Of a stretch of DNA of 64,000 nucleotides, positions 1 to 13,119 are shown one piece after another (position 1 is the first letter of the stretch; every line of letters begins with the position of its first letter). A program made the translations under genes and the position numbers. This DNA comes from Apostichopus japonicus. Taxonomy: Eukaryota; Echinodermata; Holothuroidea; Aspidochirotida; Stichopodidae. The DNA lies in NCBI RefSeq assembly GCF_037975245.1, contig NC_092577.1, positions 33,924,898 to 33,988,897 of the forward strand, given 5' to 3'. Under the pieces are notes generated by a model, which did no database searches, was not told the DNA's origin, and saw nothing but the letters and a program-made list of their open reading frames with translations.

Positions 1-80
1 TAGATAGGACTGGATAGTTCGGTTAGTAAAACACTGGACTAGTATTAATTAGGTCTCTGGCTCGAATCCCGTAACAATCT
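1..80 (+). repeat. tRNA-like fragment, probable SINE head
   Basis: GATAGTTCGGTTAG at 13-26 resembles a pol III A box and GGCTCGAATCC at 59-69 a B box. The spacing and lack of a clean cloverleaf argue against a working tRNA. The downstream body is not recognisable. Confidence 0.4.
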
Positions 81-404
81 AAATTGTTTTGCTCCTTCAA
101 AATTTTGTTATATCATTTGTAAGGAAAAATGTTGTTTAATAAGCTATGTATATCAAGTTATGGCAGATTAAATAACAAAAAAAAAAACAAGAAAATGTAA
201 CTTCAAACTGGCTGTTTTTCTTTTATCACGTTTTTTTGTGGGGGTATAGGCTATTCCAAAATGAGAAATTCCCATCTACAGTTGCTGCAAGCCCAAGAGC
301 GCAGTGCTTTCGCGTTGAAATGCATTATTTTCTGCAGTATTTGAGCAAAAGTCAGAATCAAAGTTCCGTTCACCTCTCACCGCTCACCTTCCAGAGCTCT
401 TACT

Positions 405-932
405 CTTATATTATTCTCCAATCGACGTGAAGGGAGAATATTTGTTATTATTATAGAGCAACGTGGCATCGATTTGAGACCAACAGTATTCAACTGGGGA
501 GGTGCACCCCTAACCCCGCCCTTTTATGTACGCCCCTTTTTGCAAGTTAAAAGCTCATTAATGAATGTGACATATTATCGAAGGAGTTGATGCGAACAAA
601 AGTGTTTCGATTACGAACTACTTCTCATTTGTAAGGCCGATGGAATTAAAACTGGTGGGGATGTGTGTATATGGGATTTTATGCCATCATGACATCATAT
701 GGTTGAATGTCAATCATCAAAAACCGAAAGCAGCATTTGGGGTTACTGCACGCATACCAAATGATCATATAACAAACTTCAAGCAGTAATGACTTTTCGA
801 ATGAATATTTGTTTAGGGCGTATTAGTTAACATAAAATGTGATGAGGTCAGTGAATTTAAAAGGCTGACCTATTCAGACTTGGTAAATGTATGACCATCA
901 ATGTGCCTCATCATAGTATTTATCTATATACC
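405..932 (+). repeat. Dispersed repeat, copy 1
   Basis: About 530 bp are repeated in direct orientation at 2039-2618. Shared blocks include CGACGTGAAGGGAGAAT, AAGTTAAAAGCTCATTAATG, GGGCGTATTAGTTAAC and the closing GTATGAC-ATCAATGTGCC. No coding frame is preserved. Confidence 0.8.
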
Positions 933-2038
933 CACATTTTGAGGATGATCATGCATCTGGAACTCTTTATTGCCTACTTCTAATGAGTGGTATATATGGT
1001 AGTTTGTGTAGGTTTCATGAACTTTTCACCCATATTCCACAATTTTATCCAACCTAACGTACGTGTATTACAGAGTACTCAACTTAAGATTGCCAGAATA
1101 AACAAAACTGTTAGCAAACTGCTTATCCACTAAAGAGCCTGTGTAAGAGCATGTGTAAAAGTAAGAGGGTCTGACGTTAAATCCTAGCAGGATCATTTTC
1201 AGAGGCTAAATGACAAGTCACAGTAGCAGAAGGGGCAAACACTTGTTTATTGTATAGCTATTAATCACATGCATGTAAAAGTCTAATTATTAGTTATTTA
1301 TTTTTAGACTTCCAACTTTTTCTTCACTTTTTGATGTGATAGTTCACTCAAGTCAAGCTAATTATCTACATGATTTTGTAATGGGGTTGTTAGTACCGAA
1401 CAGAATACAGTTTACCCAACTCAAATAGCTGCCTTAAATCTTGGATAATAGTGTCATCGTTAAATGCTGTAAAAAATGACGCCTTTTTTATTTTGTACAA
1501 TATTGCTCTGTGTGATAAGCATGATTGAATTGTATATAAATAATGCCAGCTGTCTGCAGAACTTTTGGCTTTCGGCGTCATAAATGTTTAGTTTTTATAT
1601 TTATTGTTTTTATATTGAAGCCCAGCTTATGTACATCGTCATCTTATCATATTTTGCCACGTATTTTAGGTTTGTCTAGCTCCATGATGTTACGGTATCT
1701 CTATTCAAATTTCAGATAAGGATTATTCAAAACAAACAAAATCGTCGGAGAACTTATAACATGTTATCGTCAATCCTCTAATTGAGTTTGAAGTTCACCA
1801 TACCGTATAAACAGCAGTTATGGAACGATAATTGTTTTACATTTAAAACGGTACATTATTATTGGCTGTGAGTGCTGCTGGTGTGGCAAGTCCCCTGAAG
1901 CTGCAGCATCCAAGCACATGCAGACAGAAGATTGACTTTAAAATTCTATGGGATGTTTATCTCCGAGCCCTTGTGAGGGTCAAAGCCCCGGAAGCTGTAG
2001 CATTTGGTGATATGTCTTGTTCTCTCGTAACGACTTAT
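933..2038. other. No gene seen
   Basis: Between the two dispersed-repeat copies there is only AT-rich DNA with short chance frames, apart from the decayed hairpin repeat at 1166-1235. Confidence 0.6.
1166..1235 (-). repeat. Decayed copy of the nested-hairpin repeat
   Basis: Read on the minus strand it has CTTGTCATTTAGCCTCTGAA, the GATCCT-GCT-AGGAT stem and AACGTCAGA, matching 22345-22400. The outer arm and the GAAAC box carry substitutions (TTAAC), so it is a degraded relative. Confidence 0.6.
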
Positions 2039-2618
2039 CCTTACATTATTCCCCATCGACGTGAAGGGAGAATCTAATAGTATGATTTTCTTTCATTTTT
2101 TTTATATTTCTTTTACGTTCATGAGTGATAGACTAGGATGAACTCGGATCCAGTTTATTATTATAGACCAACAAGGAAAGGGGAAACCCCTTACCCCGTC
2201 CTGTTACGTACGCCCCTTTTGCAAGTTAAAAGCTCATTAATGAATGTAAAATGTTATCGAAGGAGTTGGTTCGAAAAAAGTGTTTCGATTATAAGAACTA
2301 CTCCTCATTTGTAATGCCGATGGACCTAAAATTGGTGGGTTTGTGTGTGTACATTATATGGGATTTTATGCCGTAGTGACGTCATGGGTTGAAAGTCAAA
2401 GATCAAATACCAGAAACAGCATTTGGGGTAAGTAAACGCATACCGAATGATAATATAACAAACTTTAAGCAGTAATGACTTTTTGAATGATCATTTGTTC
2501 AGGGCGTATTAGTTAACGTAAACTGACAAAGGTCATGAGGTCAGTGAATTTTAAAGGCTCACGTATTCAGACTTGGTAAATGTATGACGATCAATGTGCC
2601 CTCATCATAGTAATCGAA
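2039..2618 (+). repeat. Dispersed repeat, copy 2
   Basis: Direct copy of 405-932 with scattered substitutions and small insertions, including an added GACAAAGGTC near 2525. Probably an old interspersed element, because the sequence between the copies is unrelated. Confidence 0.8.
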
Positions 2619-5212
2619 TAGGAATATGCACATCTTTTGCCAGCTGTGCATAAATGCTTCGCAGAAATATTTATGGTTTATGCCTATATGCAGGTGTCGT
2701 ACCACAATTAATTGCTCAATTGACTTACAAATTGAATTCGTCCAAAGCTGCTAGAGCATAGATAGAAGTTTTCAACTGACGTTTCTTAACCACCGCATGA
2801 TAGTTGATTTGTTTGGGCTTATATGTAACATTCAATTAAGAATTGTTGCTCCCCAACTCATCTGTCAGATCTTGATTCGTAATCGTCCATTTTCACCCAG
2901 GAATTTCTAAAATGCCTAAAATCACCTTCAATTCTCCCGATTCTTAGACCATTAGTAGTTTTTGTCATCTTCTTCAACAATCAAGCATCAAAAAGGCTGA
3001 TGATGGCTGAAAACTTGCCGATAAAGTCACTTCATTAGGTCCACTTTATACTATTTTCCGACAACGGTTAACTTTCCAGAGCGGATGTACATTACTGTTA
3101 TTGTGACAGGGCACCTGTAGCTTCGCGCCCAGATGCGTATTTTTTTTTCCCAGGACGAACGTGGGTTTCAGGTTTTTCAGGAATTTCAAATTCGTTTGAA
3201 ATCAGAGTTAGGGTTTAGAAAGTGGGTTAGGGACATATTTTCTATGAAAATGAAGGATTGTCGTTGATAATCTGGGGTCAAAACTAGGAAAAAAGATTCA
3301 GAACATGTTTTTTGAAAAAAGCGTCACATGTTTGGAATCCAGGGATTTGATTGGCCGATGCCCACGTTTGTCCTGGGTAAAAAAATACGCCGCCCGGATT
3401 CCTACCTCGCTCGCACACCTGGGTCAATGACGTCCTCATGCCAGTCTAGTTGAAAATGTATTCTAGTATAGCTAAATACGCAAGTTAGTTATCCGAGTAA
3501 GCAAATGCCATTACGAGACTGTTGTGATACTTATTGTTACTGAATGAAAACATCGCAAGAAAATACTGAAATTGTCAAGGATAGGGAAGTCAATGTAAAT
3601 TAATTACTTGAAAATGAAATTAAAGAAAACTGAATTATGGCTTTTGTTTGATCTGTTTTGTAAAGAGAACAAAAGGATAAATAGAAGGTGAAAAGATAGT
3701 TGTGGTTGTGAAATGAGAAAGTGCCCCTCTGATGTTGTGCCTCCCCCCCCACTTTTTGGAAGCGTCCTACCCCCCTGCATAAAACGCTTCCAGCGTAACC
3801 GTTTGAAAACCGAGACATCGATTTACAACAACTTCAAGGACAACCAACTGAATGGACGACAGGAGTTGACGAGGAGTAAATAAGTCAGAACAGACCGAGA
3901 AGTTTCTCAAAATGCAGCTTACTTTTACCCATTTTTTGTCTTCCATATTGGATATTATGTGGCAAATAGAAGTTTCTTACTGATACAGTATTAATATAAA
4001 CGCTTCCAGAGTTACCGATTGAAAAACGAGACGGCGATTTACGCAAAAAAAGAAAAAGAAGCTTCAGTGTTCTGTGCAAGCATGGTATCTTTCATTGAAT
4101 TGTATTTAAACTTGTATTCTTGGCTCGTGTATACGTCTACGATCTAATCTAAATATATTCTCCTGGAAAGCATTGGCTAAACATTGTCATATATAAGATA
4201 CTAGGCATGAACATTTACAACTAAAATGCTAGATTATATTTCAGAGGAACTACCGAAATCAGAAAAATGAGACGATTGAGTTCTCAATATTTAGATTTGA
4301 ATCTAATCAATTGGTCATCCAGTTAGGTTGATGTATTTATGTGGAAGAGAGTACAAACTATAAAAAAAAATCATCGCTTCGATTTAATGGAGTTTTACAT
4401 GTCATTGAAAAGTAACGCAAAATGTATATATGTCTTCACAATCACACTATAGAGTACATGATTGTAAAACTATCAAACACTTTCATTTCATGAACGTATC
4501 ATGCATATTTCATAAGACAAAGTACCCAATATGATTCTTCGTCATTTGAGGAACTATAACAAGAATGTTGATGATGTTATCCTCGGGACACATAAGCACA
4601 GCCGTCGACACACATCACAAAACATTAAAAGAAACGATACTTTCTGAACTTAGAATTTGGGATATATTTACATCATGAATTAAAATCTAAGCAATACAGT
4701 CAAATCTGAGCAATGTTGATAGGAATAAGTGCATAAAGTGGCTTCATAATAAACACGACAAAGGAGATCAAAGCTAACTATCTTCGGGTTGTTAAGGTAT
4801 AAATAACTTTTTATGAAATAACTGCTTGTGCGAAACTGAATGAATCATTTATGAAAAGAAAAACTATTAATTTTGTGCGATTCTGCTTGAATCTACTTAA
4901 TCAAATTACAAATGACTTAATTGAGTTTCTATAAATTGATATTTACAAATTAAAGGTATTTGGACACAAACGTCTTCTTTTTCCAATTCACCTTATGTAC
5001 TTTACAATGTTTGCTATTTTATTGTAACAGAATATTACATAACATATTTTTATCCTATTTGTAAACTTAAACTAACAGAGAATCACAAAACTTAGTCTGC
5101 ACTCGTATTTTCTCTTAAATTGCACTATTTCCACAAAACTCATTTCGAAATATACACTATAAACTTTATGTCGTTGTATTAACTTTTTTCCCAAACTTCT
5201 ACACGTTACATT
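2619..5212. other. No gene seen apart from the inverted-repeat element
   Basis: AT-rich sequence. A ~40-bp block (CTTCCAG-GT-ACCG-TTGAAAA-CGAGAC) occurs at 3785-3823 and again at 4002-4041. No exon-like frame with splice sites was found. Confidence 0.55.
3125..3397. mobile_element. Short inverted-repeat element (MITE-like)
   Basis: Left end GCGTATTTTTTTTTCCCAGG plus ACGAACGTGGG pairs with the right end CCCACGTTTGTCCTGGGTAA plus AAAAATACGC, about 31 bp with a few mismatches. The ~200-bp interior has no frame. I could not find a convincing target duplication. Confidence 0.65.
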
Positions 5213-6952
5213 TTAGTGTACGGCGGCAAGATGGTTTCCACTCAACAAACCAATGCCAAGCCCTACGAGAGGTATGATCATTGTATGTATAACGTCACTT
5301 CCTGTTGAAGGTTGAAGTCTATCTATAAACTTCACGAGTCTTTCCCAAAATACTCTGTCCTTCGCCTCATACATGAGATTAATATTAAGCCTAAACTTAT
5401 CCCAGTTATGGCGAACACCTCGGCCTTTGGACACTAAAATGGCTACTCCAATTCCCATAATAATCTTGAAAATGGACAAAGAGTAAGTAAATAACTGTGC
5501 TGACTCGACATGCATATAATCTGCTTCCGTGCAGTACAAAGCGCATGTAGATGTAAAGTTAAGATGTCGAAACGTAAGTGTTGAAGGAGGAATTGTTACC
5601 AATTGTGACTCGGAGCTATTCGAATCGTTATTACGGACCAAGTTTAAAGTGAAGAACACAGTCATACCAAATGCAGAACTGAATAGCAACAGACTGAACA
5701 TCGGCAAGAACAATCTCCTAAACTGCAAGTACTCTTTGTAAAACTGTCTACATTCGGTGATACAGTTATTTAATTCTCCGACATGCTCTCGGACAAAAGC
5801 AACTGTCCTTTCTTCCTTCTTCTCCAAGAAAATGCGATGCAGATACATAAAGTAAACGAACAGATTCCCATAAATTAAGCCAAAAACCTCCACAAACATC
5901 CAAATATTAGATAGCCATATTTTACAATTTTTCTGCATGAGAAGGAAGAAAAGAATCCTCCATACTGAGAAAGCTGTCGCGAATAACTCGAGTATAATCA
6001 AGATTCCGAAGCGTGGGAGGCATTTTTCCCCTCCTGAAGGATGCCATTTAGCCAAATCTCGGATGAAGCTCTCCTCGGAGAATAGATTCATCCAAGAAAT
6101 ATTCGCTCGTCTTTGGTGTTGATATCCTGGCAACAGTTTTGAAAACGTTACTATGGTGGTAATGATCTGAGGTGAGACTAAGACAGGCCAAAAACAGATA
6201 CTAACAACTACAAAATGCATAGTATGGTGCTCGTGTCCTAAATTACAGACGAAGTGCATTAACACTGCCCCAGTGGAGACGGTCGTTACCAGCAATGAAA
6301 TGACAAGGAGAGAACCACACATCAGCTTCCTTCGTACCCTGGATAGGCCTGCAACGGTGAAAAAAAGAAAAATGCAGAAAATTAAAATAATTCTTTTTAA
6401 AGACAGGTCATTATTTTGGAAGATTTAAACCAAAAGTAAATAGTGATATAATTATGCGTATATCTCAGAAATGATCAGATCATCGGATTTGTCATTACAG
6501 CTTCAAAACTGCAACGTTTGCAACAGGAGATCTTTTCCATTTGGAAGACTTCTTTCAATTCTAAAATTTGAACTAAATATGCTGGTGAAATGTTAATAAT
6601 GGCCATGGCTCAGTGTGGACTTTTACATAGTTCACATCAATGCAAAACTTAAAAAAACAAAAAAAAAACAATTGCAAGTACTGTTTGTTTTAGGGACAAA
6701 AAAATATTTATGTAGCCAATGAATGCAATCAAAATAATTAAACACGATAACAAGTTATTTCTGTGTAATGAAGGTATAATCACTATCGATACTCATAACC
6801 CCCCAAAAATGCAATTATAACTTACCAATGGATGTGACGGTCGAGATGTGTTTTCCGTCGGATGGCCAATCGAGTAACCCGAGAACCCACATCATCATTT
6901 GCAAAGGACCGGAAACCTGTCCTGGTGTGTAGTCCTTGTCTTGTATATCCAT
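5213..6952 (-). CDS. Seven-TM membrane protein, candidate gustatory-receptor-like (paralogue 1)
   Basis: Two coding exons, 6952-6826 and 6348-5213, encode about 420 residues. The first ends at a consensus GTAAGT donor; the second follows a pyrimidine-rich TTGCAG acceptor. The junction is phase 1 (G|GC, Gly43) and the frame stays open. I start at ATG 6952, because the large exon alone would begin at an internal Met and lose a domain the paralogue also has. Hydrophobic segments lie at about residues 55-76, 87-109, 156-180, 188-212, 259-279, 328-349 and 395-412. A loop before segment 6 carries a C-x-x-Y-C-T-E-A-D motif, and the C-terminus has VFWERL followed by IIPLVGLGIGLL. Length, a long loop before segment 5 and a last segment near the C-terminus resemble gustatory-receptor-like proteins, but the insect TYhhhhhQF motif is absent. 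The gene is well supported; the family is a guess. An AATAAA on this strand lies near 5020. Confidence 0.8.
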
Positions 6953-8158
6953 GATCGCAGCTAATATTATTCCAAAAATACAACAACAGCAGCAACAGCA
7001 GCAGCAATAACATCAATAACAACTAAACCAAAGCGATTCCTCTTCACATAAGTTATTATTCTGATCTCCGAAGTAACACTCTTAGGTTTAGTAGCTTCCT
7101 TGTTGCCGTTCATCCGGATGTGTGATACAGAAAGAAAGCAGATATACGAATTCAATAGAAAGTTATTCAGCTGAAATGAAAGTTCGCTTTAAATATTAAT
7201 TTCCGAGGACTGTATGATTGTTGTGCAGAAAAGTACAAGTGCAGTACTTCCTCGTCTTTACTTCCTGTTGATAGTGCTTAATTCATATGGTAAACTTAAA
7301 ATGAACTTTCACTGATGAGGTATAGCTTAATTTATATACAACGAGAAGCCTTCTGTAGTAATAGCTTGGATTCATTCAGGAAGATGCTAAATTCAAGCAA
7401 ATCCCTGCTCCAGGTAACAATTAATATTATGTCATAGAGTGAAAATGATGATACTTGAACAGACAACAATCAAAAAAAATACTATCACAGGCATAACAGA
7501 AAAAAAAACTACTGACAAATAGTGTGTTCATGGGAGAGAAACCTTTTCCTCGAGCGTAAGCCTATTTCTATCATATTACAGTCGATAACAGAACCGGTGG
7601 TTTCACTAAAATAGACAGTCCAGAGGAACATTTTTACATCAATATGGAGTTATTGGTATTCGAGATTGTCCCAGTGTGTTCCATAATTGAACTTGAAGCA
7701 AACAGGTGTGACGTCACAGTTGCACGCTTTTAGCTACTCATTTCGGCTTTTTTTACATCTCACTGTATAATTTTGAACATGAATAAGGACAGGGTTTCAC
7801 TTGTAATAAGAAGATGTGAAATTAAAAGTATGACAACGACTGAGGTATGTTCAAAATGAGATGTATCACAATTTTGGATGAGGAAATTTATAATTAAAGC
7901 AAATTTTAATAAAAAATATAGATAACAGAAATTTTTCAGTGTGCTGGCTATGACATCACATTCGTTCGCTTCAATTTCACTTTTTTCATGTTTCACGTTT
8001 GGTATAGAACGAGTAAAATTCAAACAAATGATGTAATCGCGAAAGTGGTACATACATATTGACTATGCAAACTTCACCAGTATGCTTAGAATATGTTTCT
8101 CTTTAATCAGTCCAAAATACCTGGACTATTTATTCAATTATTATTATGAAAACTGGTG
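6953..8158. other. Intergenic spacer between the two seven-TM genes
   Basis: Holds the 5' flank of paralogue 1, including an imperfect CAG/CAA run at 6982-7008 just upstream of its ATG, and AT-rich DNA. A 97-codon minus frame at 7760-8053 has no family features and no splice support. Confidence 0.5.
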
Positions 8159-10930
8159 TTATGCTTTCTGGGTTGACATGAAGTGTTTGCCTGATAACAA
8201 TCCTGTACCAAGTCCTACCAATGGAATTATTACAGTGTGAATAATATCTAACTCAGAAGATGGATTGATTTGGTCAAGAAATTGAGACAGCCTCTCCCAG
8301 AAAACTCTATCACGTCTGCTAGCAGTGCTATATAAGAAATTCAACTTCATTTTGAACCCATTCCATACATACTTTAGATCTCGTGCCTTGGTCACTGCTA
8401 TTGTGATAAAAAGACCCATACAGATTTTACCCAGAGACAAAAGGTTGATTAAATAATGCGAAACTGTGTTATGCTCGAAATCTGCCTCTGTGCAATATTG
8501 AGTACAAAATGGCGGCCAACTATCGTTTAGGGCGGTTGGTATTGGTGTCGTTATAGTGACTTCCGTTGAATGTTCGTATTCATTGACAAAATTCAATGCA
8601 AAGAAAGAAGTGAACCCAAAAGATGAACTAAAGAGTAACCAATTAAGGTAGGGTCGAAAGATCTGACGAAGCTGCAAATATTCCTTCAACAAATCTTTTG
8701 CTTTAAGAGTACAATTCTCTAAATCTCCGACATTTTCTTCGATGAACGAGGTAGTGTATCTCTCTTTTGCTTCCAGAAATATTCGCTGGAGGTACAGGAA
8801 GTATGCAAATGTAGCAGTATACATCAGCCCGAAGACCTCCAAGAAAATCCAGACTTTATCCAGCCAAAATTTACATTTTTCTTGCATGAAGAGATAAAAA
8901 CTAATTCTCATGGTTGACACCATAACTGCAAGTGATAGGAAGAGTAACAGTACCCTAGTACTGGTTTGGTTATCACCGGGATTATTCAGTTTCTTTAATT
9001 GGCCATTGAAGTGGTGTTCTCGAAAAAGCATTTTCCAAGATATCGTATTACCTTGTTTGTTCTGGTGCGTAGATTTTGATCGGTTTACAAGGTTTGACAT
9101 GGCCGACACTAGGCAGAGTATCTGTGGTAGAATCAGAATCGGCCAATAACAAACACTGACTGCCACTAACTGCAGCGTGTGGTGCTGTTCGCCAATATTG
9201 CATGCAACGTTAATTAGAACAGTCGATAATGATGCCATCGTGAGTAAAAATAAAAAGGAGACAGACGACAAGCAGGTAAAATGTCTCCACCATCTTGAAT
9301 TACCTAAAAACAAAGAAGACAAAATACGTACCGTAAATATATTCCTTGCATCGTTTTGTCACAACCACTTCAATTATGGTTAAAGGAAGCATATGCGAGC
9401 ATATTAACTGATATAATTGAAAAGTAACAATGTAATACCCATTACTTCAATATGTTGTATTCACTTGGTATCATGTGTAAAACAAATGAAGGTTTATCTA
9501 TATCATAACGTGTATTACCTTAATTACCTCCCTTCCTCTTCTTTCCAATACATTGAGAAGATCACGTCTAATCAAAAGGCTGTTAGTTCTTTCATTGTTT
9601 CATAGTAGCCATGGGCGTCAGCAGGTTTCAGAAAGTGAGGGGGACACTATACTATCTAAGCGGAGCGCCACCATTGGTTGGCGCGTAGCGTACCAGAAAA
9701 TTTTGGGTTCATAAGACCCCCTAGATCGCAGGAGACGGCCTTCCTGAGTCGTTTTTAGTTACATCAGAACCAGATCTGTGAGGAGAAATTTTTTCTCACA
9801 AAACTAAATTCCGACAGAAAGTACTGGTAGAAAGATGCCGTTCTGACACCAAGGGAGACGAATTACACAGCGTCCATCTCAAACGAAATATTGAAAAAGT
9901 GGCGCCGTCACCTCCGGGATGAGTGGAGTGGTATATATAATACATGCATGTAGGTGCGAGACGTCAGTTGTTATGTGCCCAGGTACTTTAATAATAATAA
10001 TCAGAAAAAGGCACCTCGCGCAGAGCGTGTGTAGCCCCTAGCCGGCACTCAACAATAAAGATCTACCATAGCCGGTGAATACATGTAGCCTTAATTACTT
10101 AACCCCTACACCCCTATTCGTCCGTCCAGTCCAAGGGACTGGAGGTAGTGATATGAACATAGTAACTCATCACCATCTACCTGTATGGCTTACCTAATCC
10201 CTTGGAACCCATACAAACAACATGTGTGCAAGATTCAATACACTTTCGAATGGTCTCCCCCCCCCCGAACGAATTAAATGGGCAGATTTAGGATATTGGG
10301 AGAATGGGAGATAAATGACGGTACAAGTGATAGATAGCAGGGGCCCAGGGAGTCCAGATTTCTTGACCTTAAATAGAAAATCGCGCATATGCATGTGATT
10401 TTTTTTAATAACTACTCTGAAAAGTGGGTGGGACAAATGATATGATATCCCCTCCACTTTTGAAAGTGGGGGGGACATGTCCCCCCGTCCCCCACCTGTT
10501 GACGCCCATGATAGTAGCCGATTAACATGTCTGCAGATGCAGATGCATAATTCCTAGAATTAGCAGTCCAAACAATGTTTTGGATGAGTCTTGAAGGATC
10601 AACAATTAATAAATAAAAGTGGTAAATGGACATTAATTCCTCTTAAAAGTAATTACGTGTCTACACCGTCCTTCATTATCCTATATCATATTACTATAGA
10701 ATATTGAATAAGAGCAAGGCTAGTTTCTTAGTTCTAATACACCGTTGAGTATAAGGGGAAATGCAAAACTTACCAAATATTGCATGGCTCCGAACTAGCG
10801 GATTTGTATCTGGTTTCGGGTTGGACCATTCGATTAAACCAAGAATCCATGATATAAAAAACATGAAAATGGAATGTTTGATGTGACCAGAATGTCGTTG
10901 ACCAATTAACGGTAGCTTCTCCAAATCCAT
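8159..10930 (-). CDS. Seven-TM membrane protein, candidate gustatory-receptor-like (paralogue 2)
   Basis: Two coding exons, 10930-10774 and 9303-8159, encode about 433 residues. An in-frame ATG at 10984 would add 18 residues; I prefer 10930 because MDLEKL aligns with MDIQDK of the downstream paralogue. The donor is GTAAGT, the acceptor CTTTGTTTTTAG, and the junction is phase 1 at a Gly (G|GT), the same position and phase as in the neighbour. Hydrophobic segments lie near residues 62-90, 95-125, 169-193, 199-229, 272-296, 336-360 and 405-423. Shared blocks include W-hLGLhEW in exon 1, YCTEAD before segment 6, VFWERL, and DIIHTVIIPLVGLGTGLL at the end. The tandem order, same strand and identical intron place show local duplication, now strongly diverged. 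A chemoreceptor role is inference only. An AATAAA on this strand sits about 30 bp past the stop. Confidence 0.8.
9610..10510. mobile_element. hAT-type non-autonomous element in the intron of paralogue 2
   Basis: The ends form inverted repeats CATGGGCGTCAGCAGG and CCTGTTGACGCCCATG. The element is flanked by a perfect 8-bp direct repeat ATAGTAGC at 9602-9609 and 10511-10518. Eight-base target duplications and CA...TG ends fit the hAT superfamily. No transposase frame is visible. Its left part (about 9650-9710) matches, in reverse, the right end of the composite element ending at 39949. Confidence 0.85.
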
Positions 10931-10984
10931 CTTTCTCGAAGTTGTAAACTGTACCTTTTTCAAGCTGAGTAAAGAATGATCCAT

Positions 10985-13119
10985 CGAAGTGTATACTTAA
11001 CCTTTTAACGTGTTAATCGTTACGATAACAATTAGCCACTTAGGCAATTAGTAATGTATTCGGGCTCCTTACTTTGGAAAGCAAAACCACGTTCCCAAAT
11101 GTATTGTTTAATTAAACGACCTTTATCAAATTAACCTTCCCTCGGCAATGAATACTTCCTTTTACTCTTGATGTAATGTTTCTTGGTTTTGATTTTACCT
11201 TTTCCCACCATAATAAAAAAAAAATGGTGTTTGAAAGAATGATCAGAATAATATCTCACGGGCGCCCTCTAAATATTTAGATAGCAACTCTCATGCAGAG
11301 TTGAGTAATCCATGCAAACCAAGTGACATTGCAGTACCGTTTCACATATCAGTTACCAAGCAAGTGAAGTGAAGTTTTATTGTGATTTTTAAGCGTAATA
11401 TAATGCAGTTGTTTAGGAAAAGTGATGTACAAAATGTTTGTTAATTTTCAGCGGCAACTTTCTGATTCGTAGATATTATTGATAGGCTCAGAAAGCAGGT
11501 TAATGAAAAATACTCGAACTGTTGAGTGGTATCCGTTTACCTGGGCAAGCCAAAAGGCTTCAGGATAAAGAAGCGGAAATTAAATTGAAAAGCAATTTCC
11601 AACCTTGGCAAATTTGTAATGTTTTCTTTATAGTCGTTTGCAGCACATTAGTTAATCAATTTAAGCTTGATATCTTAACATTGTTTACAATGTGGGCTAG
11701 CAATAAAGCATGCGCAGTACGTCTGCGACCTAAAAAAGAACGTCCTGCAACACATGCTACCGTCTTACAAACACAGAGTTATAATTACTGACGCACGGTT
11801 GTGGGACATGAACAGTAGTTGCTGTACCAACCATTGAGTGCGAGTTCATTAATACGCGATTCTAAAATGAAGTCGTATCTAGTCGTTTAATTCCGGCCTA
11901 TGGATATACCCGGACATGGCTCTTCTTCGTTCTCGGCATGACGAATTAGAGTAATTTAAAGAGAGGTGTGAACTGAAATCAAGCGGTACCGTACCTCCTA
12001 TACTTCATCTCGTAGGCATTCTCATCTTCATAGACTCCTTGTCCAGTCGCGCAGTTCTTTGTCTTACATGGGAACAAGTTAACAGCTTTGCAGTTGTTAC
12101 ACTGCCACCTGTAACACATGCTACCTTGTTACGAACACAAAGTAGTCATTACTGATACACGGTTGTGGGACATGAACAGTAGTTACTGTACCAGCTATGA
12201 GTATCGTCTGGATATTTTATATTACAATGAGCTGTTTTCAAGTTTTTATTTTGCTATAGTCAGCACAGTGTTGTAATATGTTTATTAATGTGTTTGGTTA
12301 TCTAATTCACGACGCTTTGATGTACTCTTTGCTGATTGGTATCTGGATCGTTAACTGGTTAATCTACCGAATGGCTGTATAGATAAACCATAAATGTTAC
12401 AGCAAGTAGAAAACTCGGCAACAGGTGAGTGACGTGTTGCAAGAGGCACGGACACATTATTCAGTTCCTCCGTTACGATTCCCTTGGAATCAATATTACA
12501 TCTTGAATATCATATGATTGTACCTGTTATCGTCAGTATTTTTTAAATTTAATATTATAACATCAAAATTTCTTTGCTCAAAGTTTGTCTTTGCTTTCTG
12601 GCGTCCGAAATTGTTCGTGACCAATAGAGTGATAACAAATGACATGAACGATGACAAAAAATGTCCATTTGGCTTTTTCAATCCACAGTTGGTCCACCAC
12701 GTTATAATAATTCAATACAATAATACGGTTATAAATGGCTCAGGTCGCATTACGCTCCTGGCAAAGATCAAAATTAGGAAAAAATGCTCATGAACGCTAC
12801 AAATTCTAATTGTACCTTTGAGCCCTTATAGCAATGGTATGTCTGCTCTAACAGTATGGTTCAGCTTGTATTCCCTCTTCTGTGTTTTTTTGGGCATCTA
12901 TATTAAGGATACTATTATCAGGTATTTTGTGGATCACTTTTTACAGAACTGTTAAGTAATAACACTTTTTCTTTGGTAGGACCATGTATTATACAAGACC
13001 CTCGCTAATGCTAAATCAAAAGCCTTGAAAGAAGTGATCTTATAAAGTTCAAGAACGGCGGTGGTTGGAGAACTTCCAGATTTTAAATTAAGGATATCGC
13101 CAGTAACCAGCGTGGAATC
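10985..13119. other. No gene seen; contains a ~100-bp direct repeat
   Basis: 11740-11835 and 12108-12205 share ACACATGCTACC, then GTTGTGGGACATGAACAGTAG and CTGTACCA. The rest is AT-rich. The 5' untranslated region of the sulfotransferase gene probably starts near the right end. Confidence 0.55.

Noticed and set aside
5213-6322. Single-exon reading of the first seven-TM gene from ATG 6322
   Set aside because: A good acceptor lies 26 bp upstream, and an upstream exon with a matching donor and phase restores an N-terminus aligned with the paralogue.
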